Of a stretch of 64,000 bases of DNA, positions 32,503 to 40,864 are shown piece after piece. The number at the start of each line of letters is the position of its first letter. The stretch's first letter is position 1. Location of the stretch: the NCBI GenBank assembly GCA_007618135.1, contig PHFX01000153.1:1-64000 (forward strand). Direction: 5' to 3'. Both the position numbers and the translations under genes were made by a program. The DNA is from Candidatus Brocadia sp. WS118 (lineage in GTDB: Bacteria; Planctomycetota; Brocadiia; Brocadiales; Brocadiaceae). The notes beneath the pieces are model-generated. The model saw only the letters and a list, made by a program, of their open reading frames with translations, ran no database searches and was not told the origin of the DNA.

Positions 32503-33879
32503 TTATCCGTAGTTTCTGAACTTCTCAAGAATATTTTCCATGCGCATCCCCCTGGAACCCTTGATTAACACCGTATCATTCTCTCTGAATTCGCTCATTT
32601 CAGAGGCTGCAATGTCAGCTACATCTTTAAAGCTGACGACCCGTCTGTCAGGCATGCCGGCCAATTTTGCTGCCTTTGCAATTTCCGCAGCATAATTTCC
32701 CACCGCCCACAACAAATCAATGCCAAGATGAGCCACCGTCTCACCTATTTCCCTGTGTAATTGAACTGCGTCACTTCCCAATTCTAACATGTCTCCACAA
32801 ATAAACACCTTTCTGCCCTTTGTATTAATCTCATGAAGATACGCCAGCGCTGCCCGAACAGATTCTGGATTTGCATTGTACGCATCATTAATAAAGGTAA
32901 TATTTCCAATACGCTGATGCTCAATTCTCATCTGAGGAAGTTTGAAGGAAGAAAAGACCTCTTTTAGATGGTAAATATTGTGGCCTAATGCATGACAAAC
33001 TGCAAAAGACGCCAAACAGTTAGTGATATTATGATATCCGGGAACGGGAAGATAAATTTCAAGGCATCCGTTAATCACCAAACGATATCCTTCATCTCCT
33101 CTCTTGGCGTTCGTACATCGTATATGTGCATGAGGGCTAAACCCAAAGCCTACTTTTTTCCCTTTAAATCCATCGGCAATCTTGACACACCAGAGATTAT
33201 CAACATTATAAACAAATACCCCATCCTTGCTGAGATTTTCCAGTATTTCCCCTTTTGCCGATGCAACCCCTGCCATGCTTCCAAGACCTTCCAGATGCGT
33301 TTGGGAAACGTTTAGAATGACTGCAATATCAGGGGCGCCAATTTCAGACAGGCGCCGAATTTCCCCAGGAGCATTGGTACCCATTTCAAGCACCCCATAT
33401 TGATGCCTGTTTTCTATTTCAAATATGGTTACCGGTACGCCAATAAAATTATTAAAGCTTCTTTGTGATCTTACGACTGAGCCAAACTGAGATAGGACAT
33501 GATACGTCATTTCTTTCGTCGTTGTTTTTCCGTTACTTCCGGTAATACCAATAATTTTTGCCGTTAATTTTTGGCGGTAATACCTTGCCAAATCTCCGAG
33601 TGCCGTCACCGTGTCTTTTACTCGAATCACCGGGAAATGCTCATATCCTGAATCAATCTTTTCCACATGCGAAACCACTGCACCCACTGCCCCAGCCTTC
33701 ATTGCCGGTACGATATAGTGGTGACCGTCAACACGCTCTCCTTTGAGTGCAAAAAAAATATCACCGTTTTGAATAGTTCGGCTGTCTATCGATACACCCT
33801 TTACCTTCACATTCTTTCCGGCACATAGCATTTGTCCATTGACAGCTTCTAGAATTTCATTGAAATACAGGTATTCCAT
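32503..33879 (-). CDS. murF: UDP-MurNAc-tripeptide-D-Ala-D-Ala ligase
   Basis: 458 residues, Mur ligase. SIDSRTIQNGDIFFALKGERVDGH is the MurF uridine-binding part, GITGSNGKTTTKEM (residues 110-123) the ATP loop, GTNAPGEI the central-domain motif and FINDAYNANPESVRAAL the adenine-binding loop. It adds D-Ala-D-Ala in the cytosol. It is 20 bp after murE on the same strand. Confidence 0.95.
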   Translation of the reverse strand: MEYLYFNEILEAVNGQMLCAGKNVKVKGVSIDSRTIQNGDIFFALKGERVDGHHYIVPAMKAGAVGAVVSHVEKIDSGYEHFPVIRVKDTVTALGDLARYYRQKLTAKIIGITGSNGKTTTKEMTYHVLSQFGSVVRSQRSFNNFIGVPVTIFEIENRHQYGVLEMGTNAPGEIRRLSEIGAPDIAVILNVSQTHLEGLGSMAGVASAKGEILENLSKDGVFVYNVDNLWCVKIADGFKGKKVGFGFSPHAHIRCTNAKRGDEGYRLVINGCLEIYLPVPGYHNITNCLASFAVCHALGHNIYHLKEVFSSFKLPQMRIEHQRIGNITFINDAYNANPESVRAALAYLHEINTKGRKVFICGDMLELGSDAVQLHREIGETVAHLGIDLLWAVGNYAAEIAKAAKLAGMPDRRVVSFKDVADIAASEMSEFRENDTVLIKGSRGMRMENILEKFRNYG

Positions 33880-33899
33880 TTCGTATCTTATTTTTTACC

Positions 33900-35369
33900 C
33901 TACGATACCATACTGCCCTGTAAAATTTGCCTTGTAACCTCACGATCATCGAAAGAAATCGTGACGCCCTTTGCTATCTGATTTTGTTCATGCCCCTTTC
34001 CCGCAATGATCACAACGTCACCCTTTTTTGCTTCTGAAATAGCCTCTTGAATAGCAGTTTTTCTATCAGCTTGCACCCGGAAACAAGCTTCCTTCTTTAC
34101 TCCTTTTTGAATCTCACTGATAATGGCGATGGGATCTTCTGAACGAGGATTATCGCTTGTTATCCAGAAAAGGTCTGAATATTTTTCTGCAATATGTCCC
34201 ATCTTGGACCTTTTCTTTCGGTCTCTATCTCCACCGCATCCGAAGACCAGGATGATTCGGCCTTTCGTGACCGCCCGAAGGGTACGTAAAACTATCTGAA
34301 GCGCCTGATGCGTATGGGCAAAATCAACGTACACAGTGTAATCCTTTCCGCAGTCAATTCTTTCCAGTCGGCCGGGTACCGCTTTTAACGATTCAATACC
34401 GGTTTTTACCACATCAAGGGTAAAACCCAACGCTAACCCATTTGCAGCCGCTGCCAATGCATTATAAACATTATGCTTCCCGATCAAATTCAAATCAATC
34501 CGTATTTTACCCCAGGGGGAATTCAGTAATATTCGTGTTGTATTAACCCCTGTCTGCAGTATTTCGGCAGCCACATCTGCATTCTTTTTCTTTATGCCAT
34601 ACCAAACTACCTGAGCCTTTGTGCATTCAGCAAAATGTTTACTGGCATTATCATCCGCATTCAATATTGCAAATGAATCCGAATTCAATCCCTTTACCAG
34701 TTTGAGTTTTTCGGTTCTATAATTCCGTATATTCGCATGATAATCAAGATGCTCGACAGATAAATTCGTAAAAATTGCAGAACGAAAACAAACCCCTTCT
34801 ACACGATACTGAGAAAGTGCATGAGAAGATACCTCAATTACAGCATATCGTATGCCTGATCTGAGCATCTCAGCAAAATAACTGTGCAGTTCGACCGATT
34901 CAGGCGTTGTTTCCTGTGCAGGGATTACTCTTCTTCCTATCTGATACTGAATCGTGCCGATCAGTCCTGCTTCATTACCAGAAGCCTCGATGATTGACTT
35001 CGTAAAATAAGAAGTTGTTGTTTTGCCGTTTGTCCCTGTAATGCCAATCACGGTCATCCGTGAAGAAGGTTCTCCATAGAAACGGTTACTCATGACTGCC
35101 AGGGCAAAGCGTGTATCAATTACCATAATCTGGGGTATTCGTGGAGCCAGCTCGATCTTTTTTTCTACAATAAGGGCGACAGCCCCTTTCTCAATTGCAT
35201 TTGCAACGAAATCGTGCCCGTCTACTTTATGACCTTTAATGGCAACAAACGCGTAACCCTTTTTTACTTTCCGAGAGTCGTGGGTTATCCCATACACTTC
35301 TCTCTCCACAAAATCACAAGATTTATACTCTTTCAAGCATGAACAAAGCTCACTTAATTTCGTAACCAT
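33900..35369 (-). CDS. murE: UDP-MurNAc-tripeptide synthetase MurE
   Basis: 489 residues. ITHDSRKVKKGYAFVAIKGHKVDGHDF is the N-terminal domain, GITGTNGKTTTSYF the ATP loop and FGCGGDRDRKKRSKMG the C-terminal signature. The specificity loop reads SDNPRSEDP; DNPR is the pattern of meso-diaminopimelate-adding MurE. The peptide therefore probably carries DAP, which agrees with Gram-negative-type peptidoglycan. It begins right after the stop of a small unknown gene (TAG-ATG). Confidence 0.95.
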   Translation of the reverse strand: MVTKLSELCSCLKEYKSCDFVEREVYGITHDSRKVKKGYAFVAIKGHKVDGHDFVANAIEKGAVALIVEKKIELAPRIPQIMVIDTRFALAVMSNRFYGEPSSRMTVIGITGTNGKTTTSYFTKSIIEASGNEAGLIGTIQYQIGRRVIPAQETTPESVELHSYFAEMLRSGIRYAVIEVSSHALSQYRVEGVCFRSAIFTNLSVEHLDYHANIRNYRTEKLKLVKGLNSDSFAILNADDNASKHFAECTKAQVVWYGIKKKNADVAAEILQTGVNTTRILLNSPWGKIRIDLNLIGKHNVYNALAAAANGLALGFTLDVVKTGIESLKAVPGRLERIDCGKDYTVYVDFAHTHQALQIVLRTLRAVTKGRIILVFGCGGDRDRKKRSKMGHIAEKYSDLFWITSDNPRSEDPIAIISEIQKGVKKEACFRVQADRKTAIQEAISEAKKGDVVIIAGKGHEQNQIAKGVTISFDDREVTRQILQGSMVS

Positions 35370-35648
35370 CTACTTTGTTTTCTGCAAAATTCCACTTTTC
35401 CTTTGATCGGAGAAAAAATTTATTTTCAATGTTGCATCAAAACCTTGTGGTTTCTTACTTCCCGGTCGGATGGTTTGTTCGTCCAAGTATCTCGTTTTGT
35501 TAACTCTGTCAACTTCCCCGGCATATTCCCGTAAAAGCTTGTCCAGAATTTCCCGATTATGGGTCAGGGACACTTCAAGCTCTTTTTCCGTTTTATACCA
35601 ATTGTACCTTAAAACGAGATTCTGCTTTTCGATTCCTTTTTGCATCAT
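35370..35648 (-). CDS. Small unknown protein between ftsI and murE
   Basis: 92 residues, not recognised. It is basic and soluble, with a helical middle (KTEKELEVSLTHNREILDKLLREYAGEVDRV) and the motif RYLDEQTIRPGSKKPQG; there is no signal peptide or membrane helix. A strong GGAGGA box sits 6 bp before the ATG and its stop abuts the murE ATG, so it is very likely translated with the cluster. Standard dcw clusters have no gene here. A structural or regulatory role in septal wall synthesis is possible but unproven. Confidence 0.65.
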   Translation of the reverse strand: MMQKGIEKQNLVLRYNWYKTEKELEVSLTHNREILDKLLREYAGEVDRVNKTRYLDEQTIRPGSKKPQGFDATLKINFFSDQRKSGILQKTK

Positions 35649-35783
35649 TTTTTCCTCCTCGATTCAGCGCATATCAGGCCACTCCAAATATTTCAAATAC
35701 TGTATCAAAAAGATTCTTGCTTTTTAGTAGTCAGGACGTCTTGTCACCCCTTTCTCATACGAACAATGTATGAATCGACACAA

Positions 35784-37499
35784 TCATTGCATCGCCATTT
35801 TAAACCCAGACGGCTCCTCGCCAAGATAAACAAGTGACCGCAGAATGATTTCCCTGACAACAGGGGCTGCAACCTTGCCACCATAGTACTCACCCTTCTG
35901 AGGCTCGTTGATCATAACTAACACACAAATGCGGGGACGCTCAGCAGGTGCGTATGCAATAAAAGAACCCACATGCTTATCATGAGAATATCTTCCACCG
36001 CCATGGACTTTCTGTGATGTCCCAGTTTTTCCCGCAACATCATATTCCAGGAGGTTTGCATTCCCCCCTGTGCCATCGGTAACGACCTTCATCAAAATAG
36101 GATTCATGATTGCACGCGCAACATTTGAACTCATTACACGTTTAAGATCTTGTGCAGACTGACATTCTTCTTTTCTTTTATTGTCATTGCTTGTCGTTGC
36201 TTTAGCAATTTTTGGTTTTATCATTTGTCCGCCGTTTGGAATGCAGCAAAAAGCGGTAATAAACTGAAGAGGTGTAACTGCAATCTCATGCCCTATCGAA
36301 ATAGATATGAGAGAATATTTCTTTGACCATTGTTTCAGGGGATGAAAAACACCTCCTGTTTCACCTGGCAGTTCAATCCCTGTCTTCTCACCGAAATTGA
36401 ACTGCTTAAGGTACCGGTACATCTTTTCATTCCCCATACGCAAGCCCACTTTAGCCATTCCGATATTACTTGAATGGACAATAATATCAGAAATCGCAAG
36501 ATTTCCGTAATCGTGAGTATCGTGCAAACTTCTCCCCTCTATTACAGAAGCACCATGATCACAGGAAATAACATCGTCGGGTTTCGCCAAACCATGCTCA
36601 AAGACACCTGAAATCACGATGGGTTTTATCAATGAACCCGGCTCGTAGCTGTCCGTAATAGCTAAATTTCTCCTTGCGTAGGGAGGATATTTCTTCACAT
36701 GGTTGGGATCAAAGGTGGGATAATTGGCCATTGCCAGCACTTCACCGTTCATGGGGTTCATAACAACCGCCGTTGCAGACAATGGCTTGCATTTTTCACA
36801 AGCAATTTCAAGCTCATCTTCCGTGAGCCGCTGAATGTTAGCATCAATCGTCAGAACAACCTGATTCCCGTGCCGTGGCAATCTGATCTCTGCATCTGGT
36901 GTGATAATGTGACGCTGCAGCGCGTCTCGATTGATCAGTTTATATCCTGGTTCTCCGGACAACACATCATCGAATGATCGTTCAATACCCTCGAGTCCTC
37001 TCTCGTCAATATTGGTAAATCCAAGAACGTGACTCCCTAAACTCCCGTTAGGATAAAAACGGTGATACTCGTGTTTTACATAAACCCCTTTTAAAGATAA
37101 TTTTGTGACTGCATTACGCTCTTCATCACCTATCTTCCGTTTAATCCAAACAAATCGTTTATCCTTATTCAGAAGTTTCACCAATTTCGAAGAGTTAAGC
37201 TTTAAGACCTTGCTTAACCGGTATGCTACCGCGGGAACATCTTCAATTTCTGAGGGGTCTGCATAAACAGAGTCCACTTGCAAAGATTCTGCAAGGGTAA
37301 GCCCGTTTCTATCCAAAATCGACCCTCTTCTTGCCGGCAACTCAACCTTTTTACATTGCTGCACCCTTGCTAATTTGCTGTATTTATCATGATCAATTAA
37401 CTGAATACGCCCAAGGCGAACAGCTAAAACAAGGAATGCAATGATAAGAAGAACGCCCGTAATATTCGCCCAAAATTTATGCTTTTTCAACGACATCAC
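35784..37499 (-). CDS. ftsI: Division transpeptidase FtsI (PBP3)
   Basis: 571 residues. One N-terminal membrane helix (about 10-30), a PBP dimerisation domain (RRGSILDRNGLTLAES) and a transpeptidase domain follow in order. The active-site tetrad is YEPGSLIKP (the Ser normally in STxK, read here as SLIK), SSN in VHSSNIGMAKVG, and KTGTSQK. It cross-links septal peptidoglycan together with FtsW. It starts 138 bp downstream of ftsL, and that gap contains a strong hairpin. Confidence 0.93.
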   Translation of the reverse strand: MMSLKKHKFWANITGVLLIIAFLVLAVRLGRIQLIDHDKYSKLARVQQCKKVELPARRGSILDRNGLTLAESLQVDSVYADPSEIEDVPAVAYRLSKVLKLNSSKLVKLLNKDKRFVWIKRKIGDEERNAVTKLSLKGVYVKHEYHRFYPNGSLGSHVLGFTNIDERGLEGIERSFDDVLSGEPGYKLINRDALQRHIITPDAEIRLPRHGNQVVLTIDANIQRLTEDELEIACEKCKPLSATAVVMNPMNGEVLAMANYPTFDPNHVKKYPPYARRNLAITDSYEPGSLIKPIVISGVFEHGLAKPDDVISCDHGASVIEGRSLHDTHDYGNLAISDIIVHSSNIGMAKVGLRMGNEKMYRYLKQFNFGEKTGIELPGETGGVFHPLKQWSKKYSLISISIGHEIAVTPLQFITAFCCIPNGGQMIKPKIAKATTSNDNKRKEECQSAQDLKRVMSSNVARAIMNPILMKVVTDGTGGNANLLEYDVAGKTGTSQKVHGGGRYSHDKHVGSFIAYAPAERPRICVLVMINEPQKGEYYGGKVAAPVVREIILRSLVYLGEEPSGFKMAMQ

Positions 37500-37554
37500 G
37501 TTGGCAACCCCACAAAGATGTTCGAAACGAAATCAAAAAGGTAAAAAATTTTAC

Positions 37555-37597
37555 GGACGCTTTCGAGACAAAAAACAACTTTACCCCGAAAGCGTCC
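37555..37597 (-). terminator. Hairpin in the ftsL-ftsI gap (possible attenuator)
   Basis: GGACGCTTTCG and CGAAAGCGTCC form a perfect 11-bp stem with a 21-nt loop. On the transcribed (minus) strand the stem is followed by GTAAAATTTTTTAC, a second weak palindrome holding a T6 run. The arrangement looks like an intrinsic terminator inside the dcw operon and could lower expression of the genes from ftsI onward. Confidence 0.55.
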
Positions 37598-37637
37598 GGG
37601 AGGAGGGCTCAACATAAACCACAAAACACTCGGAATT

Positions 37638-38006
37638 CTAATTATGCAATGAACAACAATCTACCCTGGATATCTTTTGCGTAAATACATCTTTATGAAC
37701 AACCGTTTTCATCGCCTTCATTACATCCTTTTTCAGCTTTATATGCCAGGCGATCATCCCCGCTTCGTCTTCCTGGGGAACAAGAGGCAGTTTGAGAGAT
37801 TGTACCTTATAGACAATAACCTCAGGAGATTTTAACCGATCAACATAGTAATTCAGTTTTCTGTTCTTTTCCGATAACTCATCACAATTCTTTTGTAATT
37901 TCGCTACTGAGTATCCTGTTTCTATAATTTTATTTCTTTCTGATACAACAAATATTGCCATTGCGATAGTAATAGTAAACATCAATAACATTCTCGATAT
38001 GCCCAT
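37638..38006 (-). CDS. ftsL: FtsL-like division protein
   Basis: 122 residues from the ATG at 38006. That start is chosen because AAGGAG lies 6 bp upstream, overlapping the end of rsmH, and the protein then begins with a membrane helix (MGISRMLLMFTITIAMAIFVV). A coiled coil follows (IIETGYSVAKLQKNCDELSEKNRKLNYYVDRLKSPEVIVYKVQ), with the N-x-x-L pattern common to FtsL and DivIC. It is identified by position and layout since FtsL sequences diverge fast. It would join FtsQ and activate FtsWI. Confidence 0.75.
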   Translation of the reverse strand: MGISRMLLMFTITIAMAIFVVSERNKIIETGYSVAKLQKNCDELSEKNRKLNYYVDRLKSPEVIVYKVQSLKLPLVPQEDEAGMIAWHIKLKKDVMKAMKTVVHKDVFTQKISRVDCCSLHN

Positions 38007-38007
38007 A

Positions 38008-38907
38008 TTAACTCCTTTCTGCCGCTCTAAGTTTCGCACTCCTGCATCGGACATTTTTTTCCATCTCAGCATCACAGGGAGTTACCGGCTTCTTGGTAAG
38101 TATCTTAAATACCTCTTGATTCGCTCTTTCTATGAATTTTTTCTTTACTATACGATCCTCAAGGGAATGAAAACTGATAATTACGATGCGAGCCCCTGTC
38201 ATCATATAATTATGGATTTTACCTAAAAAAACCTCTAAACTCTCCAGCTCCTTATTTACCGCAATTCTCAGGGCCTGGAATACTCTTGTTGCAGGATGGA
38301 TTTTGCTCTTTCCCCGCGGAACAACCCGTTCAACGACCGCAGCCAGTTGTCGTGTTGAAGTAATCCCCGCCTCCCTTTCTTCCCTTTGTACGGCTCTTGC
38401 AATCCTTCGTGACCATCGCTCTTCACCATATTTTTTCAATACCGTTTCCAATTCACGTTCAGATAACCTCCGGATCAAATCCTGTGCAGTACCAGACGCT
38501 GATCGATCCATTCTCATATCAAGCGGCCCTTCTTTAGTGAAACTAAAGCCACGTTCTGCCTGATCAAACTGCACGGAGGATGCCCCCAAATCAAGCAACA
38601 CCCCATTAACCTTATCAACTCCTGCCTGGTGCAATACTTCATCAACTTCGGAATAATCGGCATGATAAAGTTTAAAAGTACCCTCTGTTTTTGATAGCGT
38701 TTGCTTTGCAACTTGTAATATTTCCCTATCCTTATCAATACCAATCAGCAATCCACGGGGTTGAATTTTCTCCATGATTTTCATTGCATGTCCACCGTTA
38801 CCGACAGTGCCATCTAAAATAATATGCCCTGATTGTGGTTGTAAATAATTCAGAACTTCTTCGGCTAATACCGGTATATGCACAAGACCGATTGTTGGGT
38901 ATTCCAT
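38008..38907 (-). CDS. rsmH: 16S rRNA (cytosine1402-N4)-methyltransferase RsmH
   Basis: 299 residues (MraW family). IPVLAEEVLNYLQPQSGHIILDGTVGNGGHAMKIM holds the SAM-binding loop. LLDLGASSVQFDQAERGFSF, GPLDMRMDRS and VISFHSLEDRIVKKKF are family signatures. It methylates C1402 in the ribosomal P site. It is the second gene of the dcw operon, and its last codons contain the ribosome-binding site of ftsL. Confidence 0.96.
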   Translation of the reverse strand: MEYPTIGLVHIPVLAEEVLNYLQPQSGHIILDGTVGNGGHAMKIMEKIQPRGLLIGIDKDREILQVAKQTLSKTEGTFKLYHADYSEVDEVLHQAGVDKVNGVLLDLGASSVQFDQAERGFSFTKEGPLDMRMDRSASGTAQDLIRRLSERELETVLKKYGEERWSRRIARAVQREEREAGITSTRQLAAVVERVVPRGKSKIHPATRVFQALRIAVNKELESLEVFLGKIHNYMMTGARIVIISFHSLEDRIVKKKFIERANQEVFKILTKKPVTPCDAEMEKNVRCRSAKLRAAERS

Positions 38908-38964
38908 GATATTGCAGTATTATGGAAAAGATGCATACCATTCTTGACAGAAGACTTTAGGCAT

Positions 38965-39402
38965 TCAAAATAAGCCTTCCGCAATTTCTTCATATGCTTT
39001 TCCGTATTCTGATGTAAAATCATTCCAACTTTTTTCATTCCATATCTCAATACGCTTATTTAACCCTGCAATCACAACGTTTTTTTTAATCTTTGCATAG
39101 TCTTTTAAGATCTGAGGAATTAGTATACGACCCTGTGGGTCACATTCAGGAATTTTCTGTGCAGCGGAAAAAAAAAGGCGCTGGAATTGACGCGCCTTCA
39201 TATCAGCAAACGAGTGTTGTTCTATTTTTGAAACTACGTTGTGCCATGAATTTGGTGTAAACATGAACAGGCAGCCATCAAGCCCTCGAGTTATGAAAAA
39301 CCCCTTTCCTTCCACGTTCGTATCAATACTGTCACGAAGAGGAACCGGGATGGCAAGCCTGTTTTTATCATCTATCGTGTGATGATATTCGCCGGTGAAC
39401 AT
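38965..39402 (-). CDS. mraZ: Transcriptional regulator MraZ
   Basis: 145 residues. The ATG at 39402 gives the expected MFTGEYHHTIDDKNRLAIP; a GTG two codons earlier is also in frame. Two SpoVT-AbrB-type half domains are present, the second around RILIPQILKDYAKIKKNVVIAGLNKRIEIWN. MraZ forms a ring and represses its own dcw promoter by binding tandem repeats. Such repeats stand right at its start (39401-39441), so autoregulation is strongly indicated. Confidence 0.94.
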   Translation of the reverse strand: MFTGEYHHTIDDKNRLAIPVPLRDSIDTNVEGKGFFITRGLDGCLFMFTPNSWHNVVSKIEQHSFADMKARQFQRLFFSAAQKIPECDPQGRILIPQILKDYAKIKKNVVIAGLNKRIEIWNEKSWNDFTSEYGKAYEEIAEGLF

Positions 39403-39442
39403 TTTCACTTTCTCCCACTTTTCACCACTTTACACCACTTTG
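39401..39442 (-). promoter_or_regulatory. MraZ operator: four direct repeats at 10-bp spacing
   Basis: On the minus strand AAAGTGG occurs three times at exact 10-bp steps, followed by AAAGTGA as a weaker fourth copy. Tandem TGGG/GTGG-type boxes spaced by one helical turn are the known MraZ-binding pattern. They overlap the transcription start expected from the promoter at 39448-39475 and the ribosome-binding site of mraZ, so binding would block both. Confidence 0.85.
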
Positions 39443-39447
39443 ACTAG

Positions 39448-39475
39448 ACATTAAACTTTTTTATTTATTTGTCAA
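39448..39475 (-). promoter_or_regulatory. Sigma-70-like promoter of the dcw operon
   Basis: TTGACA (39475-39470) and TAATGT (39453-39448) are separated by 16 bp and point towards mraZ. The predicted start lies at the first MraZ box. Confidence 0.6.
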
Positions 39476-39651
39476 GTAATATTTTTATACCCCTTTCGCT
39501 TGCACAATATCAAAACCTCTTTAATATACAAACTGTTGTTCTATACTTTTTGAAAGATACTACATATAACACTATTCTCAGCACGACATTTATTTGGAAA
39601 TATTTAAATATTTTAGACGTCATTTTTGAATTCGTGATGAAATTATGCGAC

Positions 39652-39680
39652 TTGATTCTCTTTTTTTGAGATGGTATCAT
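39652..39680 (+). promoter_or_regulatory. Sigma-70-like promoter of queA
   Basis: TTGATT and TATCAT are separated by 17 bp, with the queA ATG 14 bp after the -10 element, so the leader is very short. Confidence 0.45.
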
Positions 39681-39693
39681 AATTTATAAGAAT

Positions 39694-40770
39694 ATGGATT
39701 CTACCGCATCGAAACCTTTGAATTTTTATCCCAAGCTATCCGGCTACGACTACGATCTTCCCAAGGAATTGATCGCACAACAACCTTTAGAAAACCGGGA
39801 AGACGCAAGATTGTTAATCTTGTACCGGAGCACCGGAAGGATCGAACATCGCAAATTTTATGAAATTACTGAATATCTCTGCCCAGGAGATTTCCTCGTT
39901 CTCAACAACACCAAGGTTATACCGGCATTGCTCCCGGGAAAAAGGATCAGCGGCGCATCCCTTGAATTATTACTTACTGAGGAAAGGAAGGAAAACCAAT
40001 GGAAGGTGTTAATTAAATCAAACGCCAAATTAAAGATAGGCGAGGAAATTCATATTGGAGACAGCGACCTCTCTGCGAAAATCCTTAGAAAAGACGAAGA
40101 CGGTTCATGGCTTATTCAATTTGATAAGAATTGCCATATAAAAGACATGCTCGTTCGATTCGGAAAAATGCCTTTACCCCCTTATATAAAACGCACTGAA
40201 AATAATAGTTCGTTATGCTCTTCCGATAAGGAACGGTATCAGACGGTGTTTGCGCAAAATGAAGGGGCAATTGCTGCACCCACAGCGGGTTTGCACTTTA
40301 GCCAACATATTCTTGAGAAGATAAAAAAACACGGAGTAGAGATCGGATTTGTTACTCTCCATGTCGGCATGGGAACATTTTTACCCATCAAAACAGATGA
40401 TATTCAAAAACATCAGATGCAGAAAGAATACTACGAATGCCCTGGAAAAATTATGGAAAAAATAAAAGAGACAAAAGAACATCAGCATCGTGTAATCGCT
40501 GTGGGTAGCACCTCCTGCCGTGTTCTGGAGTCTGTTGCCATGAACACCATAACTCCCCAAACCTCCGGGTGGACAAATCTATTCATTTACCCTCCTTATC
40601 ATTTTCAGTATGTTGATGTTTTACTTACCAATTTTCACCTTCCCAAAACCACGTTACTGGTGCTGGTTTGCGCCTTTGCGGGAAAGGAAAACATTTTAAA
40701 CGCCTATGAAATTGCAAAAAAAGAGGGCTACCGTTTTTTTAGTTATGGTGATTGCATGATGATTGTCTAA
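39694..40770 (+). CDS. queA: tRNA preQ1-34 ribosyltransferase-isomerase QueA
   Basis: 358 residues. It moves ribose from SAM to preQ1 in tRNA to make epoxyqueuosine. Signatures: YDLPKELIAQQPLENREDARLL, FLVLNNTKVIPALL, MPLPPYIKR, YQTVFAQNEGAIAAPTAGLHFS, TLHVGMGTFLPI and TNFHLPKTTLLVLV. Length is normal. It is divergent from the dcw operon. Other queuosine genes are not in the window. Confidence 0.96.
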   Translation: MDSTASKPLNFYPKLSGYDYDLPKELIAQQPLENREDARLLILYRSTGRIEHRKFYEITEYLCPGDFLVLNNTKVIPALLPGKRISGASLELLLTEERKENQWKVLIKSNAKLKIGEEIHIGDSDLSAKILRKDEDGSWLIQFDKNCHIKDMLVRFGKMPLPPYIKRTENNSSLCSSDKERYQTVFAQNEGAIAAPTAGLHFSQHILEKIKKHGVEIGFVTLHVGMGTFLPIKTDDIQKHQMQKEYYECPGKIMEKIKETKEHQHRVIAVGSTSCRVLESVAMNTITPQTSGWTNLFIYPPYHFQYVDVLLTNFHLPKTTLLVLVCAFAGKENILNAYEIAKKEGYRFFSYGDCMMIV

Positions 40771-40864
40771 CTCACCGCCAAAATAGATTAACACGCAGGT
40801 TGTTTATGAAAAAGAGATGTGTCTTGCTTCTATCACATTCAACCTTTCATAGTTTCATAGTCTT

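Noticed and set aside
39401-39442. Tandem short repeats that could suggest a CRISPR or satellite array
   Set aside because: The units are only 10 bp without spacers and sit at the mraZ promoter, where MraZ boxes are expected.
40771-40864. Possible cobalamin riboswitch before the B12-dependent reductase
   Set aside because: The gap is only 94 bp and no B12-box or fitting helix set can be seen.
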